From a virus, in the IMG/VR virus record IMGVR_UViG_3300050118_000028, positions 1 through 40,688 of that record: a stretch of DNA of 40,688 nt. One strand, given 5' to 3'. Below are positions 14,743 to 22,827 of this stretch, in pieces. A program made the translations under genes and the position numbers. The notes beneath the pieces were generated by a model that saw only the letters and a list, made by a program, of their open reading frames with translations, made no database searches and was not told where the DNA came from. The stretch's first letter is position 1. The number at the start of each line of letters is the position of its first letter.

Positions 14743-15187
14743 TCCTTCGAAGGAGGGAATCATCAATCCCTACCTCACGGATGCCGAACTCGCCGAACTA
14801 AAAGAGCTACTGAAAGGCACCCGCGCAGCTTTTTTCGATGATCCGAGCCTGAGTTATTACTGCAACTGGAGGACAATCATGGCAAACGAAGTGACGGAAA
14901 GAGGAAACGATATAGGCTGGGCGGTTGGTGCGCTGAAGGCCGGCCACAAGATCGCGCGGCGAGGCTGGAACGGTCGCGGGATGTGGCTCGCGCTCAGCCC
15001 TGGCAACAAGGCACTGGCAGCCGATAATTTTTGGGCTGGCCCGAACCGCGACTATGCGAACGAAAACGGCGGCACCGCTGAAGTGCTTCCTTCGATCACC
15101 ATGAAAACGGCGACGGGCGAGATCCTCATGGGTTGGCTGGCGTCGCAAACCGACCTGCTCGCAACCGATTGGGAGCTGGCGCGGTGA
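14654..15187 (+). CDS. Duplicated accessory gene copy 2, reading in frame into Tad2
   Basis: Starting at ATG 14654 with the duplicated AGGGAG site, this frame encodes 177 residues. It comprises the copy 1-like N-terminus (1-60, with a six-residue 'PSKEGI' insert in place of twelve), a short linker 'FFDDPSLSYYCNWRTI', then the whole Tad2 protein from residue 76. No stop separates them. Either a genuine fusion is made along with free Tad2 from its own start at 14879, or the upstream part is a decaying gene. The unique tail of copy 1 is missing here. Confidence 0.5.
   Translation: MPEGFDPASIDAIGINRDGTWIYATQKEEAPSKEGIINPYLTDAELAELKELLKGTRAAFFDDPSLSYYCNWRTIMANEVTERGNDIGWAVGALKAGHKIARRGWNGRGMWLALSPGNKALAADNFWAGPNRDYANENGGTAEVLPSITMKTATGEILMGWLASQTDLLATDWELAR
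14761..14832 (+). repeat. Direct repeat block B, copy 2
   Basis: Second copy of the 72-bp block. Homology stops at 14832, 46 bp before the Tad2 ATG, so the downstream junction of the duplication lies here. Confidence 0.95.
14879..15187 (+). CDS. tad2: Tad2-like anti-Thoeris protein (DUF2829)
   Basis: The protein has 102 residues; ATG 14879 is preceded by GGAGG at 6-7 bases. DUF2829 hallmarks are 'DIGWAVGALKAGHKIARRGW' (11-30), 'NGRGMWLALSPG' (31-42), a central 'VLPSITMKTATGEI' and the C-terminal 'GWLASQTDLLATDWELAR'. Tad2 proteins form tetramers that sequester the Thoeris signal 1''-3' gcADPR, and some homologues have also been reported to bind CBASS cyclic dinucleotides. It shares the operon led by the Acb2-like gene. 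The next gene starts within its stop (GTGA). Family membership is clear; the ligand for this protein is inferred. Confidence 0.9.
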   Translation: MANEVTERGNDIGWAVGALKAGHKIARRGWNGRGMWLALSPGNKALAADNFWAGPNRDYANENGGTAEVLPSITMKTATGEILMGWLASQTDLLATDWELAR

Positions 15188-15369
15188 GCGACGGCAAAAT
15201 TGTGAAGGCGGACGAAATCGTGATTGGTCAGTATGCGGACTATCTCGACACCGGCCTGTGGTCATGGGATCAGAAAACCGGCAAGCTCACCCCACCGTCC
15301 GATCTCACGCCCAAACAGGCGCGAGATTTCCAGCGTGTGTTCGGCGAACTTTTTGAGGGGAAGCGATAA
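15184..15369 (+). CDS. Small protein after Tad2
   Basis: This 61-residue protein starts at GTG overlapping the Tad2 stop. It has an acidic, aromatic N-terminal half ('IVIGQYADYLDTGLWSWDQK') and a helical end 'LTPKQARDFQRVFGELFEG'. No known family. The coupling to tad2 puts it in the accessory cassette, and the tail gene follows without a gap. Confidence 0.6.
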   Translation: MSDGKIVKADEIVIGQYADYLDTGLWSWDQKTGKLTPPSDLTPKQARDFQRVFGELFEGKR

Positions 15370-18225
15370 ATGCCAGGACCGATTGATGCTGCGGGCGGAC
15401 TCAAGGAGCCAACCGAATACGCAACACTCTCGATGGACACCCAGTTCACGGGCCTGTGGACGCAGCGCAGCCCGCTCCGCGACGCGGACGTGCCCTACCT
15501 GTACCGGAAGTTTTACAGCGCAAGCCGGTTCGATTCGATACTCGATGGGATCAACCGCGAAATCAGCGCGCGGCTTACGGATGTTCGCAGAGCCGGCAGC
15601 GTGGAATACAACGCGAACAGCTTCCCGCCGGCTAACTCGCTGTTCAGTTTCAAGAGCCTTCAGAACGATGGAACTGAGCACATCAATGTGCTTCTCGACG
15701 GAACAGATGGGAACGTCTACGACGCCACCGCCGGCGGCAGCAATGCCGTTGTGTTCTCAAAGACCGCCGGAGCCGGGAAAGCTCGGTATCTGGCCGTCAA
15801 CCAAACTCTCTACTTCGGCGACAGCATTGAAACTGAGAAGTGGATGCAGCCGGGAGGGTGGCAGGCAAGCACCAAGGTCACACCTGGATCCCTGATTACG
15901 CCAGGCGCCACCGGGGCGAGCCAGAAAATTTTTATGGCGCTGGGCGGCATGACAATCAGTATCATCGCGACCCAGCTCGCGACCAACACACTCACGGTGT
16001 TTTTCGATCCGACCGAGGTACCGGATCAGTTCGCCAACCTGATCAATGCCAGCATGACCTTCTCCGGCCTCACCGGCGCCACCTGGCTCAACGGGACAAC
16101 ACAGGTCGTCGAATCGGTTCCGTCTACAACACTCGGAATTCTGCTGTTCAATGTGGTGCATGGCGATTACGCCTACGCCGCCGAAGCAGCGGGAAGCGGA
16201 ACAACCGGGGACGGTACAACCGGAGCCAGCGTGCCGACCTTCAGCGGAAACACCGGCACCATCACCGCGGACGGCGGCCAGCAGTGGAAGAGCTACGGGA
16301 ATTGCCTGAACCAGTGGATGCCCGCCCCGCCGAAGCGCGCGCCCACGCTGCAGGCGATCAACGGCGCCCGCTTCTGGCAACCGAGATTCCAGGTGACCGC
16401 CTGGTATTCCATTCTCGACCTGCTCGGCAACGTTCAGGTTGCAAACAGCGGTGGGTCCGGTTTTGTGACGGGGCGCTCCTACCCAACATTTGCGCCCCTC
16501 TCAACGACTACCGTCCTCAGCACGCAGGACGGAACGGTCAACTGGACGAATTGGGGCCAAATCGGATCCTGGCTTGGAACCACCCCCTTCGGATCTCCGC
16601 AGAACGTGGGACAGTTCGCGGTTATTGCCGACACCAACGGCAATCTGCAGCTGGTGACGAGCGGAAACGGCGGGAACTCCGGCGGCAGCACCCCGACCTG
16701 GGCAACGGCGATCGGCGCGAACACCAGCGATGGCGCACTCACCTGGACCTGCCTCGGACCCGGATACACGCTCAGCACTAACACCTGGCAATACGCCTAC
16801 TCATGGCACTGCATCGACGGTTCGGTAACAACCGCCTCGCCCGTCTCGATCATCTATGGCGGAATCCTCGGACCGCCGGAGCCGGCCGCTGGTTATACAG
16901 GCTTCATTCAACTGGGAACCGAACCGAGCGGCGCCGACCAGATAGACCAGACCTATATCTGGCGCACGGCGCAGGGACAAGCGACGCTGATCCTCGATGA
17001 TCAGACTGCGCCCAACTTCGACACGTACATCGAATGGGGCATCCCGGATGCCGCCAATGGTGCAGTGCCGGGCCTGGATGCGCTCGTGAGCGCGCCGATT
17101 GCTAAGGCCGGCGATCCACCGCCAGCCAAGCTCACCGCACCGGCGTTCCACAATCTGCGAGTGTGGGGCATCGTGGGGAGTACCGTTCAATATTCGGCGG
17201 GACCGGACACGAACTTTAATCCCTATACGGCATTTCCTCCACTCAACACCGCTCAGTTTCCAGCGATGGCGATCCGGCTGCTCCCGGTAACGGTGAGCAA
17301 CGGCGGCCTGCTGGTATTCACGACTTCCGGCGTGCAGGTCATTCTTGGCACGGGCACAACCAACAATCCCTACTACGCGACCATGTATGAGCCGAGCGTG
17401 AGTCTCGGCGGTTACGATGCGCTCGATGTGCTTGGGAGCGCGGTTTACTTCATGGAGAGCACTGGGAAGGTTTCGAGCTTCGACCCGCAGAACGGCTACC
17501 TCGAAATCGGCTTTCCGATTGGAGATCAATTCAAGAAGGTCACCACCGGCGGCATCAGCGCCTCGCTGTACGACCCCTCGACCGCTTTCCTGTCCTGGAA
17601 CCTCCAGAGTTCAGGCGAGACGGCGATGTACGTCGCCGACGGTGCGGTCGGCTGGTTCCGCATGGCCGCGATCGCTCCGCCGGAAAACGGACTTGTCTGG
17701 TGTCCGCGTGCCGCCATCGCCGGAGGAACGAGCGCGGTGCAGTCCATCGAAACCTCGCCGGGCAACTATGACCTGCTCATCGGACCGGCCGGCAATGGAC
17801 CGATTCTGAAGCGCGACACCACGGGTGCCGTGTTCGGCGACAACGGGACGAGTTATCCGGCCTGGGATGCGAAGGGCGTCGTGCGCCTTTGCGAAAGCGG
17901 CCAGGTTGCCGAAGTGGCGCACATCGCCCTGAAATCGGTGGCAACCGGAGGGCCGAGGCCGAGCGTGTCGATTCTCATGGACGAGCTGGCGCCAAGCGCC
18001 GAAGCTCCCTGGGACGAGCTCGAGATCACCAGCACCGATCCGCCCGATCTGGAGCCGAGCGTGTCGATGTACAGCGATCGGTACCAGGCGCTCCAGAACG
18101 GAGTCACGCCGAAAGGCGACTGCCTTCTGCTCAAAGTGGACTACGGGACTAACAGCTATGCGGACGAGCTCCTGATGTTCTCCATCTATGGCCGAAAACA
18201 GGAAGAGAGGGTGCAGCAGCAATGA
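15370..18225 (+). CDS. Tail nozzle / tubular protein B-like structural protein
   Basis: This is a 951-residue protein with few charged residues and many Gly/Thr/Ser beta strands. The N-terminus has 'FTGLWTQRSPLRDADVPYLY' (28-47), followed by 'SRFDSILDGINREIS' and repeated propeller-like blades, including 'HINVLLDGTDGNVYDATA' and 'KARYLAVNQTLYFGD'. A Thr-rich insert lies between about 160 and 450. The C-terminus ends 'YSDRYQALQNGVTP' and 'YADELLMFSIYGRKQEE'. The N-terminal 'leave no gap' pattern and propeller repeats are typical of nozzle proteins that close podovirus tails (P22 gp10 or T7 gp12 type). Assignment is by size, position and pattern. Confidence 0.7.
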   Translation: MPGPIDAAGGLKEPTEYATLSMDTQFTGLWTQRSPLRDADVPYLYRKFYSASRFDSILDGINREISARLTDVRRAGSVEYNANSFPPANSLFSFKSLQNDGTEHINVLLDGTDGNVYDATAGGSNAVVFSKTAGAGKARYLAVNQTLYFGDSIETEKWMQPGGWQASTKVTPGSLITPGATGASQKIFMALGGMTISIIATQLATNTLTVFFDPTEVPDQFANLINASMTFSGLTGATWLNGTTQVVESVPSTTLGILLFNVVHGDYAYAAEAAGSGTTGDGTTGASVPTFSGNTGTITADGGQQWKSYGNCLNQWMPAPPKRAPTLQAINGARFWQPRFQVTAWYSILDLLGNVQVANSGGSGFVTGRSYPTFAPLSTTTVLSTQDGTVNWTNWGQIGSWLGTTPFGSPQNVGQFAVIADTNGNLQLVTSGNGGNSGGSTPTWATAIGANTSDGALTWTCLGPGYTLSTNTWQYAYSWHCIDGSVTTASPVSIIYGGILGPPEPAAGYTGFIQLGTEPSGADQIDQTYIWRTAQGQATLILDDQTAPNFDTYIEWGIPDAANGAVPGLDALVSAPIAKAGDPPPAKLTAPAFHNLRVWGIVGSTVQYSAGPDTNFNPYTAFPPLNTAQFPAMAIRLLPVTVSNGGLLVFTTSGVQVILGTGTTNNPYYATMYEPSVSLGGYDALDVLGSAVYFMESTGKVSSFDPQNGYLEIGFPIGDQFKKVTTGGISASLYDPSTAFLSWNLQSSGETAMYVADGAVGWFRMAAIAPPENGLVWCPRAAIAGGTSAVQSIETSPGNYDLLIGPAGNGPILKRDTTGAVFGDNGTSYPAWDAKGVVRLCESGQVAEVAHIALKSVATGGPRPSVSILMDELAPSAEAPWDELEITSTDPPDLEPSVSMYSDRYQALQNGVTPKGDCLLLKVDYGTNSYADELLMFSIYGRKQEERVQQQ

Positions 18226-18398
18226 TGACCCAAACCGCAGCCGATTTCGATACGGAAGACGGCCGCATGCGATGCCTGCGCTGCGAGCGCGACATTGCTC
18301 CCGAGCTGAGCCGGCTCCTGCGCGAAGACGCGACCAACGACGGCCGCCGGCACGACATCCTCATCGAGTTTCACCAGAGGGGCGAATGTCTCAGGTAG
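18222..18398 (+). CDS. Small CxxC protein
   Basis: This 58-residue gene starts at ATG 18222, overlapping the tail gene stop (ATGA), and ends at TAG 18396-18398. It contains 'RCLRCERDIAPELSRLLRED' and a second Cys near the C-terminus ('RGECLR'). The next gene starts inside it in another frame. A single CxxC pair suggests a zinc-knuckle microprotein. Function unknown. Confidence 0.55.
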   Translation: MMTQTAADFDTEDGRMRCLRCERDIAPELSRLLREDATNDGRRHDILIEFHQRGECLR

Positions 18399-18664
18399 CC
18401 GGCAAGCCCATCCCCCTCCTTCCTCCGGCGACGGCGAAGCTGCGAACCATGCAGGCGCTGCTGGCGCAGTACGCGCGCGAGAATCCCGCCTACAGTGACG
18501 AGCGCGTATACGTCGCCGCGCGGATGCAGTCGGAGTGGGTTTATCCGATCGCCGAGCAGATGCGCGGGCTGAAGCCCGACAAAGCGGATGACCCGATGCG
18601 CCACGGCCTGCGCCCGTTTTCCGCCGCCGACGCCGCGCGCGAGTTCAGGGAGCGCCAGCGATGA
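18386..18664 (+). CDS. Hypothetical protein in tail module
   Basis: The protein has 92 residues, starting at ATG 18386 inside the end of the previous gene. It is helical with 'ATAKLRTMQALLAQYARENP', 'RVYVAARMQSEWVYPIAEQM' and 'PFSAADAAREFRERQR'. No Cys and no membrane segment. It overlaps the next start (ATGA), so it is part of a tightly coupled small-gene string. No family recognised. Confidence 0.6.
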   Translation: MSQVAGKPIPLLPPATAKLRTMQALLAQYARENPAYSDERVYVAARMQSEWVYPIAEQMRGLKPDKADDPMRHGLRPFSAADAAREFRERQR

Positions 18665-19110
18665 GAAGACAGAAGGTCCTGAATCCGAGCGACAGGCATC
18701 GCGTCGACGGCCGCTTGCTGGGCATGAAATCGCACACCGACCTGCGCGAAGCATGGCGCATCACCGTGCGCTGCAAAAACGATCTTCGCCACGCGAAGAT
18801 TCTCGAATTCCCGATCACCTGGGACGAGGCGGTCATCGTGGCGCTGGCAGACGCGATCGCGGGCAGAGGCGCCTGCTTCGTTCACCCGCCCGGGGAATTG
18901 TCGCCCGTCGGGGCCTGCTCCGCGTGCGGGTCAGAGTTAACAGCAACCACGGAAAGATGGAGGAACGATGAAGCCCAGAAAGCCAAAAGAAGTGCCGCTT
19001 TCGTTGAACGGCTGCGTGCATCAGGATCGCAAAGGCGCCCCGATTTGCTTCAAGATGGTGAGCGCGCCGGGAAAAAAGCTGTGTCCCTACCACGAGATGC
19101 TCGCCGCTGA
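18661..19110 (+). CDS. Hypothetical protein with CxxC pair
   Basis: This is a 149-residue frame from ATG 18661, coupled to the previous gene. Residues 1-105 look coding, including 'DLREAWRITVRCKNDLRHAK', 'WDEAVIVALADAIAGRG' and a 'GACSACGSEL' zinc-type pair. The last ~45 codons overlap the next gene and have a shuffled composition, so either the overlap is real or a frameshift has removed the original stop. Confidence 0.5.
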   Translation: MRRQKVLNPSDRHRVDGRLLGMKSHTDLREAWRITVRCKNDLRHAKILEFPITWDEAVIVALADAIAGRGACFVHPPGELSPVGACSACGSELTATTERWRNDEAQKAKRSAAFVERLRASGSQRRPDLLQDGERAGKKAVSLPRDARR

Positions 19111-19222
19111 AAAAGCACGCCTCGCCGCGGCGAAGGACGCGCGAGACAGAGAAGAACGCAGCGCCAAGCGCAAAGAGGAGAATGTATGTGCGGTGGGCGA
19201 CCAATTTCCGAAGACGAACTGA
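18968..19222 (+). CDS. Small Cys/His protein with charged helix
   Basis: This is an 84-residue protein; ATG 18968 follows GGAGGAACG. 'CVHQDRKGAPICFKM' and 'KKLCPYHEML' give three Cys and two His (about residues 16-43) that could bind one zinc. A highly charged helix 'EKARLAAAKDARDREERSAK' follows. Zinc-knuckle microproteins are frequent in this genome. Function unknown. Confidence 0.6.
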   Translation: MKPRKPKEVPLSLNGCVHQDRKGAPICFKMVSAPGKKLCPYHEMLAAEKARLAAAKDARDREERSAKRKEENVCAVGDQFPKTN

Positions 19223-19252
19223 GGAGGCAGAACGAATGGATATCGAGGCTGA

Positions 19253-19492
19253 ATGCCGAGCCTGAAATCGAGAGCGGTCCAGCTTGCACCAGGGCGCTAC
19301 CAGCCGACGCGCCCGCAGCCGGAGCCGGTGACCGGGCCATCCACGCCGATGCCGACACCCCCGGTGCTGAGGATGAGTCCGTTCATGCTAAGTTCGCTCC
19401 CCTCGATCGCGACAAACGTAACAGTGGGCGCGCTGAATCAGTTTTACGGGGGCCGAGCCCTTCCGCACCGGCAGACGATCCTGCCGGGGTGA
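19253..19492 (+). CDS. Pro-rich small structural protein
   Basis: The protein has 79 residues with a Pro-rich N-terminal half ('PTRPQPEPVTGPSTPMPTPP') and a C-terminal 'TNVTVGALNQFYGGRALPHR' segment. Codon third positions are strongly G/C in this frame, unlike the overlapping longer frame from 19186. Similar short Pro-rich proteins sit near ejection genes in other podoviruses. Virion role is a guess. Confidence 0.5.
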   Translation: MPSLKSRAVQLAPGRYQPTRPQPEPVTGPSTPMPTPPVLRMSPFMLSSLPSIATNVTVGALNQFYGGRALPHRQTILPG

Positions 19493-19495
19493 GCG

Positions 19496-19708
19496 ATGAA
19501 AATGTTTGAGGAGGGAAGCCGTGATGGTGGTGGGGCGCTGGAAGCTCTGGGGAGGAACCATTTGAGCCAAACGAAAGCCGCGACCAGAGAACCGATTGCA
19601 AGCTGCGCATTTTGCGGCGAAGCAGCGACCAACAAGGCGAGCGATGGGACGCTACTCTGTTCGCCGCATTCCGCGATGTACGTTCCCCGTGGCCGCCGGC
19701 AGGGATGA
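19496..19708 (+). CDS. Small zinc-knuckle protein
   Basis: The 70-residue protein starts at ATG 19496, just after the previous stop. 'ASCAFCGEAATNKASDGTLL' followed by 'CSPH' forms a CxxC-x15-CxxH zinc-binding pattern. The stop overlaps the next gene (ATGA). Function unknown. Confidence 0.55.
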   Translation: MKMFEEGSRDGGGALEALGRNHLSQTKAATREPIASCAFCGEAATNKASDGTLLCSPHSAMYVPRGRRQG

Positions 19709-20178
19709 GCGCGGAGCATACATTCCGGTTTCGTGAGGGCCACTTCACCCTGCGGCCGACAAGGAAGGGGGACCTGGACCTCGCGTGGTTGTGGACGATG
19801 CGGGACACCGACCATGCGGGCCGCGTCGAACCGGAATTCTGGCTGGAGCAGAACGCCGCCACGGATACCTACCTGCTGAGCGATCCGCTCGGCCCCGTCT
19901 TTTTCTTCCGCATCGATCGGTTTCCCAAGGGCAGCAGCGAGGCCGGCGAGCCAGCAGCGCAGCTCCACATCCAGTTTTTCCCGGCGCAATCGATGGATGG
20001 AAAAATGCGAATCGCAGAGGCCCTCGCCGAGGGCTTTCGCTGGCTGCTCCCCATGCTGCGCCTCTCCGGGGTGAAAGAGACGTTTTTCGACAGCGCGTCG
20101 CCCCGGCTCATCGCTTTCTGCGTGAGGCGGCTGGGCTTCACCGAAAAAGACGGCATCCTCAAAAAGGCCATCGCCTAA
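19705..20178 (+). CDS. GNAT-like N-acetyltransferase
   Basis: The protein has 157 residues; ATG 19705 is coupled to the previous gene, and longer in-frame starts lie inside it. The N-terminus 'FTLRPTRKGDLDLAWLW' matches the first strand and helix of GNAT proteins. 'PVFFFRIDRF' and 'AQLHIQFFPA' correspond to strands 3-4. 'KMRIAEALAEGFRWLLPMLR' is in the position of the acetyl-CoA binding helix, but the R/QxxGxG/A loop is degenerate. The end 'ASPRLIAFCVRRLGFTEKDG' is typical of the last GNAT strand pair. Such genes are common between tail and ejection genes of podoviruses; the substrate is unknown. Confidence 0.65.
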   Translation: MSAEHTFRFREGHFTLRPTRKGDLDLAWLWTMRDTDHAGRVEPEFWLEQNAATDTYLLSDPLGPVFFFRIDRFPKGSSEAGEPAAQLHIQFFPAQSMDGKMRIAEALAEGFRWLLPMLRLSGVKETFFDSASPRLIAFCVRRLGFTEKDGILKKAIA

Positions 20179-20230
20179 ATCCAGCGCTTACCGTATTCTG
20201 TCGCCAGTCCCAGGAGAGACAAGATCGGCG

Positions 20231-20854
20231 ATGTGTGGCGCCACCTCAGCCCAGACCCAGCTGCAAACGTCGGAGATGCAGACCCTGCAGCAGTACGACT
20301 CCATGATGCAGACCCAGTACGCGAACCAGCAGGGGCTTTATAAGCAGGTCAACTCCGTGCTGCAGCCGATCCTCGCCGCCGGTCCGAACCAAAAGGGCTT
20401 TTCGCAGGGCGAGGAAAACACCCTCAACGCCCAGGCGGTCGAGGGAACCGCAGAAAATTATGCAGGTGCTTCGAAGGCGGTCAATGAGAGCCTCGCCGGG
20501 GAGGGCGGCGGCAATGAGGCGATCAGCACCGGGGGCGCGGCTGAGCTGAAGGGCGAAATGGCCGCTTCCGCCGCGCAGACCGAAAGCGGAGAGGAAACGC
20601 AGATCCAGGAGGCGAACTACCAGGCCGGGCAACAGAACTTCCAGAACGCGGAGCAGGGAGAAATGGCCGTGGCCGCGGGCGAAGATCCCCTCGGCTACAT
20701 GAACGCCACGACCAATCAGGCAAACGCCACCAGCAACACCGCCAATCAAATCGCCCAGGAAGACAACAGCTGGATCAACGCGGCCATCGGCGCGGCCGGC
20801 GCGATTGGTGGCGCTGTGGTGGGCGAGAATCCGGGCGGAATTTTCGGCCCCTAG
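20231..20854 (+). CDS. Ejection-type internal virion protein 1
   Basis: This is a 207-residue protein with start ATG 20231 after AGGAG. It begins 'MCGATSAQTQLQTSEMQTLQ', is rich in Gln, Ala and Glu, and is almost wholly helical up to residue 175. A hydrophobic Gly/Ala segment 'WINAAIGAAGAIGGAVVG' closes the protein. First members of podovirus ejection gene sets often look like this, with an 'MCG' start and a Gly-zipper end. They are packed in the head or neck and enter the cell first to form the DNA conduit. Confidence 0.65.
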   Translation: MCGATSAQTQLQTSEMQTLQQYDSMMQTQYANQQGLYKQVNSVLQPILAAGPNQKGFSQGEENTLNAQAVEGTAENYAGASKAVNESLAGEGGGNEAISTGGAAELKGEMAASAAQTESGEETQIQEANYQAGQQNFQNAEQGEMAVAAGEDPLGYMNATTNQANATSNTANQIAQEDNSWINAAIGAAGAIGGAVVGENPGGIFGP

Positions 20855-20868
20855 AGGAGAGGACACAC

Positions 20869-22827
20869 ATGGATAGCGGCGCGCAAGGCGGAGCGGAGAG
20901 CGGACCGGCAACACCAGCGGCGCCGTCGCCGCCTGCGAATGGTGCGGGGGGTTCAAGCTGGATTGATAAAGCAGCCCAGGCCGCAGACCTGCAGACCTCA
21001 CAGCCGAGTCTCAACGCGACCATTCCCGAGAATGGAACGCCGCGGCAGGGCGCGCCGACGGTTATTACGCCACTCCCGCACAGCGGAGTGCGCGGCTTTA
21101 TCGACAAGGCCCTTGACTCGCTGGCCGGGACCAACCGGCTACAGATCTACACCGACGAGAGCGGGCAGAAGTACATCCAGAAGCCGAACATGACCCGCGG
21201 CCAGCAGTGGCTCAAGCTCGGTGTCGAAGGCGCAACGGGCGCGGCGGCAGGCCTCGCCGCTGGCAAGGGTGCGGGGAACATGGGCCGCGCTGCCGAAGCC
21301 GGCGTTCAGCAGGGCGACAAAATCGGCCAGGAGCAAAAGCAAAATCTGCGCAGCGCCCAGGTGGAAGTAGCGAATAGCCAGATCCTTGCGCACCAGCTCG
21401 CGGAGCAGGCCTTCACCATGGGCCGGCTCAAAGTGAAAGCCGCGCGCGAAGACATGGATTACTCGCAGGGCCAGCTCGACAACGCTCTGAAGCCGCAACC
21501 CGATGGCGGACCCGGTGGAACGCTCATGGGCACGGCCACCGATTTGGGAGCGGCAGCCCGGCTCCTGAAGGAAAGCCCGGAAGTGATGGAGGCGCAGGTC
21601 AAGCGCGGCGACGTGCGGACCATCCCCAACTACGACGCGGACGGCAATCCGGCCGGCTTCCACATCGTGATGATGCCGCCGGGGTGGGGCGAAGAGGTTT
21701 TGCCCCCGGGCAGCGCCTTCACTGTCGCCGTGCCCGATCCCAAAACCCCGGGCCTCTTCATCCGCCAGGAGCAGAAGTCGAGCGAGCCGATGACGCTTCG
21801 CCAGCAGACGCAGTACAACGACGCGGCCACATCGAAGATTCAGGCGGCGGCGCTGGTCAAGCACACCGCAGATTTGAAGCTGCAGACGGAGGGTGACGAA
21901 CACCAGAAAGCGGTGGACGCGCATTCGAAGGAACTGCGCGAGGAACAGGATCAACCGCTGGCCGAGGCTCGTACACGCGCGCAGACGGATGCGGAGAATG
22001 CGGCGGCTGGGCGATCGCGCGCGGCCACGCAGGCTCAGGCCAACGACAACACCGATCTCGTCCACGCACTGGTCACCGGCAATATCGCGCCCGATCGCCT
22101 GGGCTACCTGCTCGGCCGCAAGGACGGTCAGGCGCTGCTCTCTGCAGCCGTGAAGGAGGATCCCAACCTCGACTCATCAAGGCTCGCGGCCTACCCGAAG
22201 GTTTACGAGCAGTTCACCTCGACGAAGCCCGGAACGGCCGGAGCTCAACTCAACGCCGGCGCCACCGCCATCAAGCACCTGAAGGACCTGAAGGCGCTCG
22301 ACACCAACGAGAGCGCGATCTGGGGCACGAACGACTACACGAAGTACCACAACCTGCTCGATACCGTTGTCTCCGAGCTGGGCAAGTTTTACGGCAACGA
22401 CACCATCCCGGCGCTCGAAGGCTATCGAAAGACTCTCGGCGCGATTCGTCCCAGCAACCGCGCCGTCGCCATCGCCGAGCAGGCCCAGGCCATGGGCAAA
22501 AAGTTCGACAGCTACGAGAAGCAGTGGAAGAACGCAGCGCCGAGCCCGTCGTACGAAGCCCCCATGCCACAGATCGACGATGAAGCGAAGGCCGCACGCG
22601 CCGAACTGGATCCGAAATACAAAGACCGGTACGTCGCAGAACAGCAGGCGGCGCAAAAGACCGCGCTCGCATCTCCGACGCCGGCCTCCCAGCCTGGAAT
22701 CGGCAAAAGCATTTCGCTCGATGCCGCAAGAGCTCTGCCGCAGTTCAAAGGACAGACCGATGCGCAGATCGCTGCGCAAGCGAAAGCCCTGGGCTACACC
22801 GTTAACCCGGCGGTGACGCCGCAATGA
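20869..22827 (+). CDS. Ejection-type internal virion protein 2
   Basis: The protein has 652 residues; GAGGAGAGG precedes ATG 20869. The N-terminal ~100 residues are low-complexity Pro/Gly/Ser. Residues 120-150 hold a Gly/Ala-rich helix ('GAAAGLAAGKGAGNMGRAAE'). A long charged helical region (about 330-410) and a lysozyme-like-free C-terminus follow. No catalytic motif is seen. It resembles the middle member of a three-gene ejection set, overlapping the next gene by ATGA. Confidence 0.6.
   Translation: MDSGAQGGAESGPATPAAPSPPANGAGGSSWIDKAAQAADLQTSQPSLNATIPENGTPRQGAPTVITPLPHSGVRGFIDKALDSLAGTNRLQIYTDESGQKYIQKPNMTRGQQWLKLGVEGATGAAAGLAAGKGAGNMGRAAEAGVQQGDKIGQEQKQNLRSAQVEVANSQILAHQLAEQAFTMGRLKVKAAREDMDYSQGQLDNALKPQPDGGPGGTLMGTATDLGAAARLLKESPEVMEAQVKRGDVRTIPNYDADGNPAGFHIVMMPPGWGEEVLPPGSAFTVAVPDPKTPGLFIRQEQKSSEPMTLRQQTQYNDAATSKIQAAALVKHTADLKLQTEGDEHQKAVDAHSKELREEQDQPLAEARTRAQTDAENAAAGRSRAATQAQANDNTDLVHALVTGNIAPDRLGYLLGRKDGQALLSAAVKEDPNLDSSRLAAYPKVYEQFTSTKPGTAGAQLNAGATAIKHLKDLKALDTNESAIWGTNDYTKYHNLLDTVVSELGKFYGNDTIPALEGYRKTLGAIRPSNRAVAIAEQAQAMGKKFDSYEKQWKNAAPSPSYEAPMPQIDDEAKAARAELDPKYKDRYVAEQQAAQKTALASPTPASQPGIGKSISLDAARALPQFKGQTDAQIAAQAKALGYTVNPAVTPQ

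Noticed and set aside
19186-19509. 107-codon frame starting MCGG with a good ribosome binding site
   Set aside because: Third-position G/C is weaker than in the overlapping 79-residue frame, and it overlaps both neighbours; kept only as a possible alternative.
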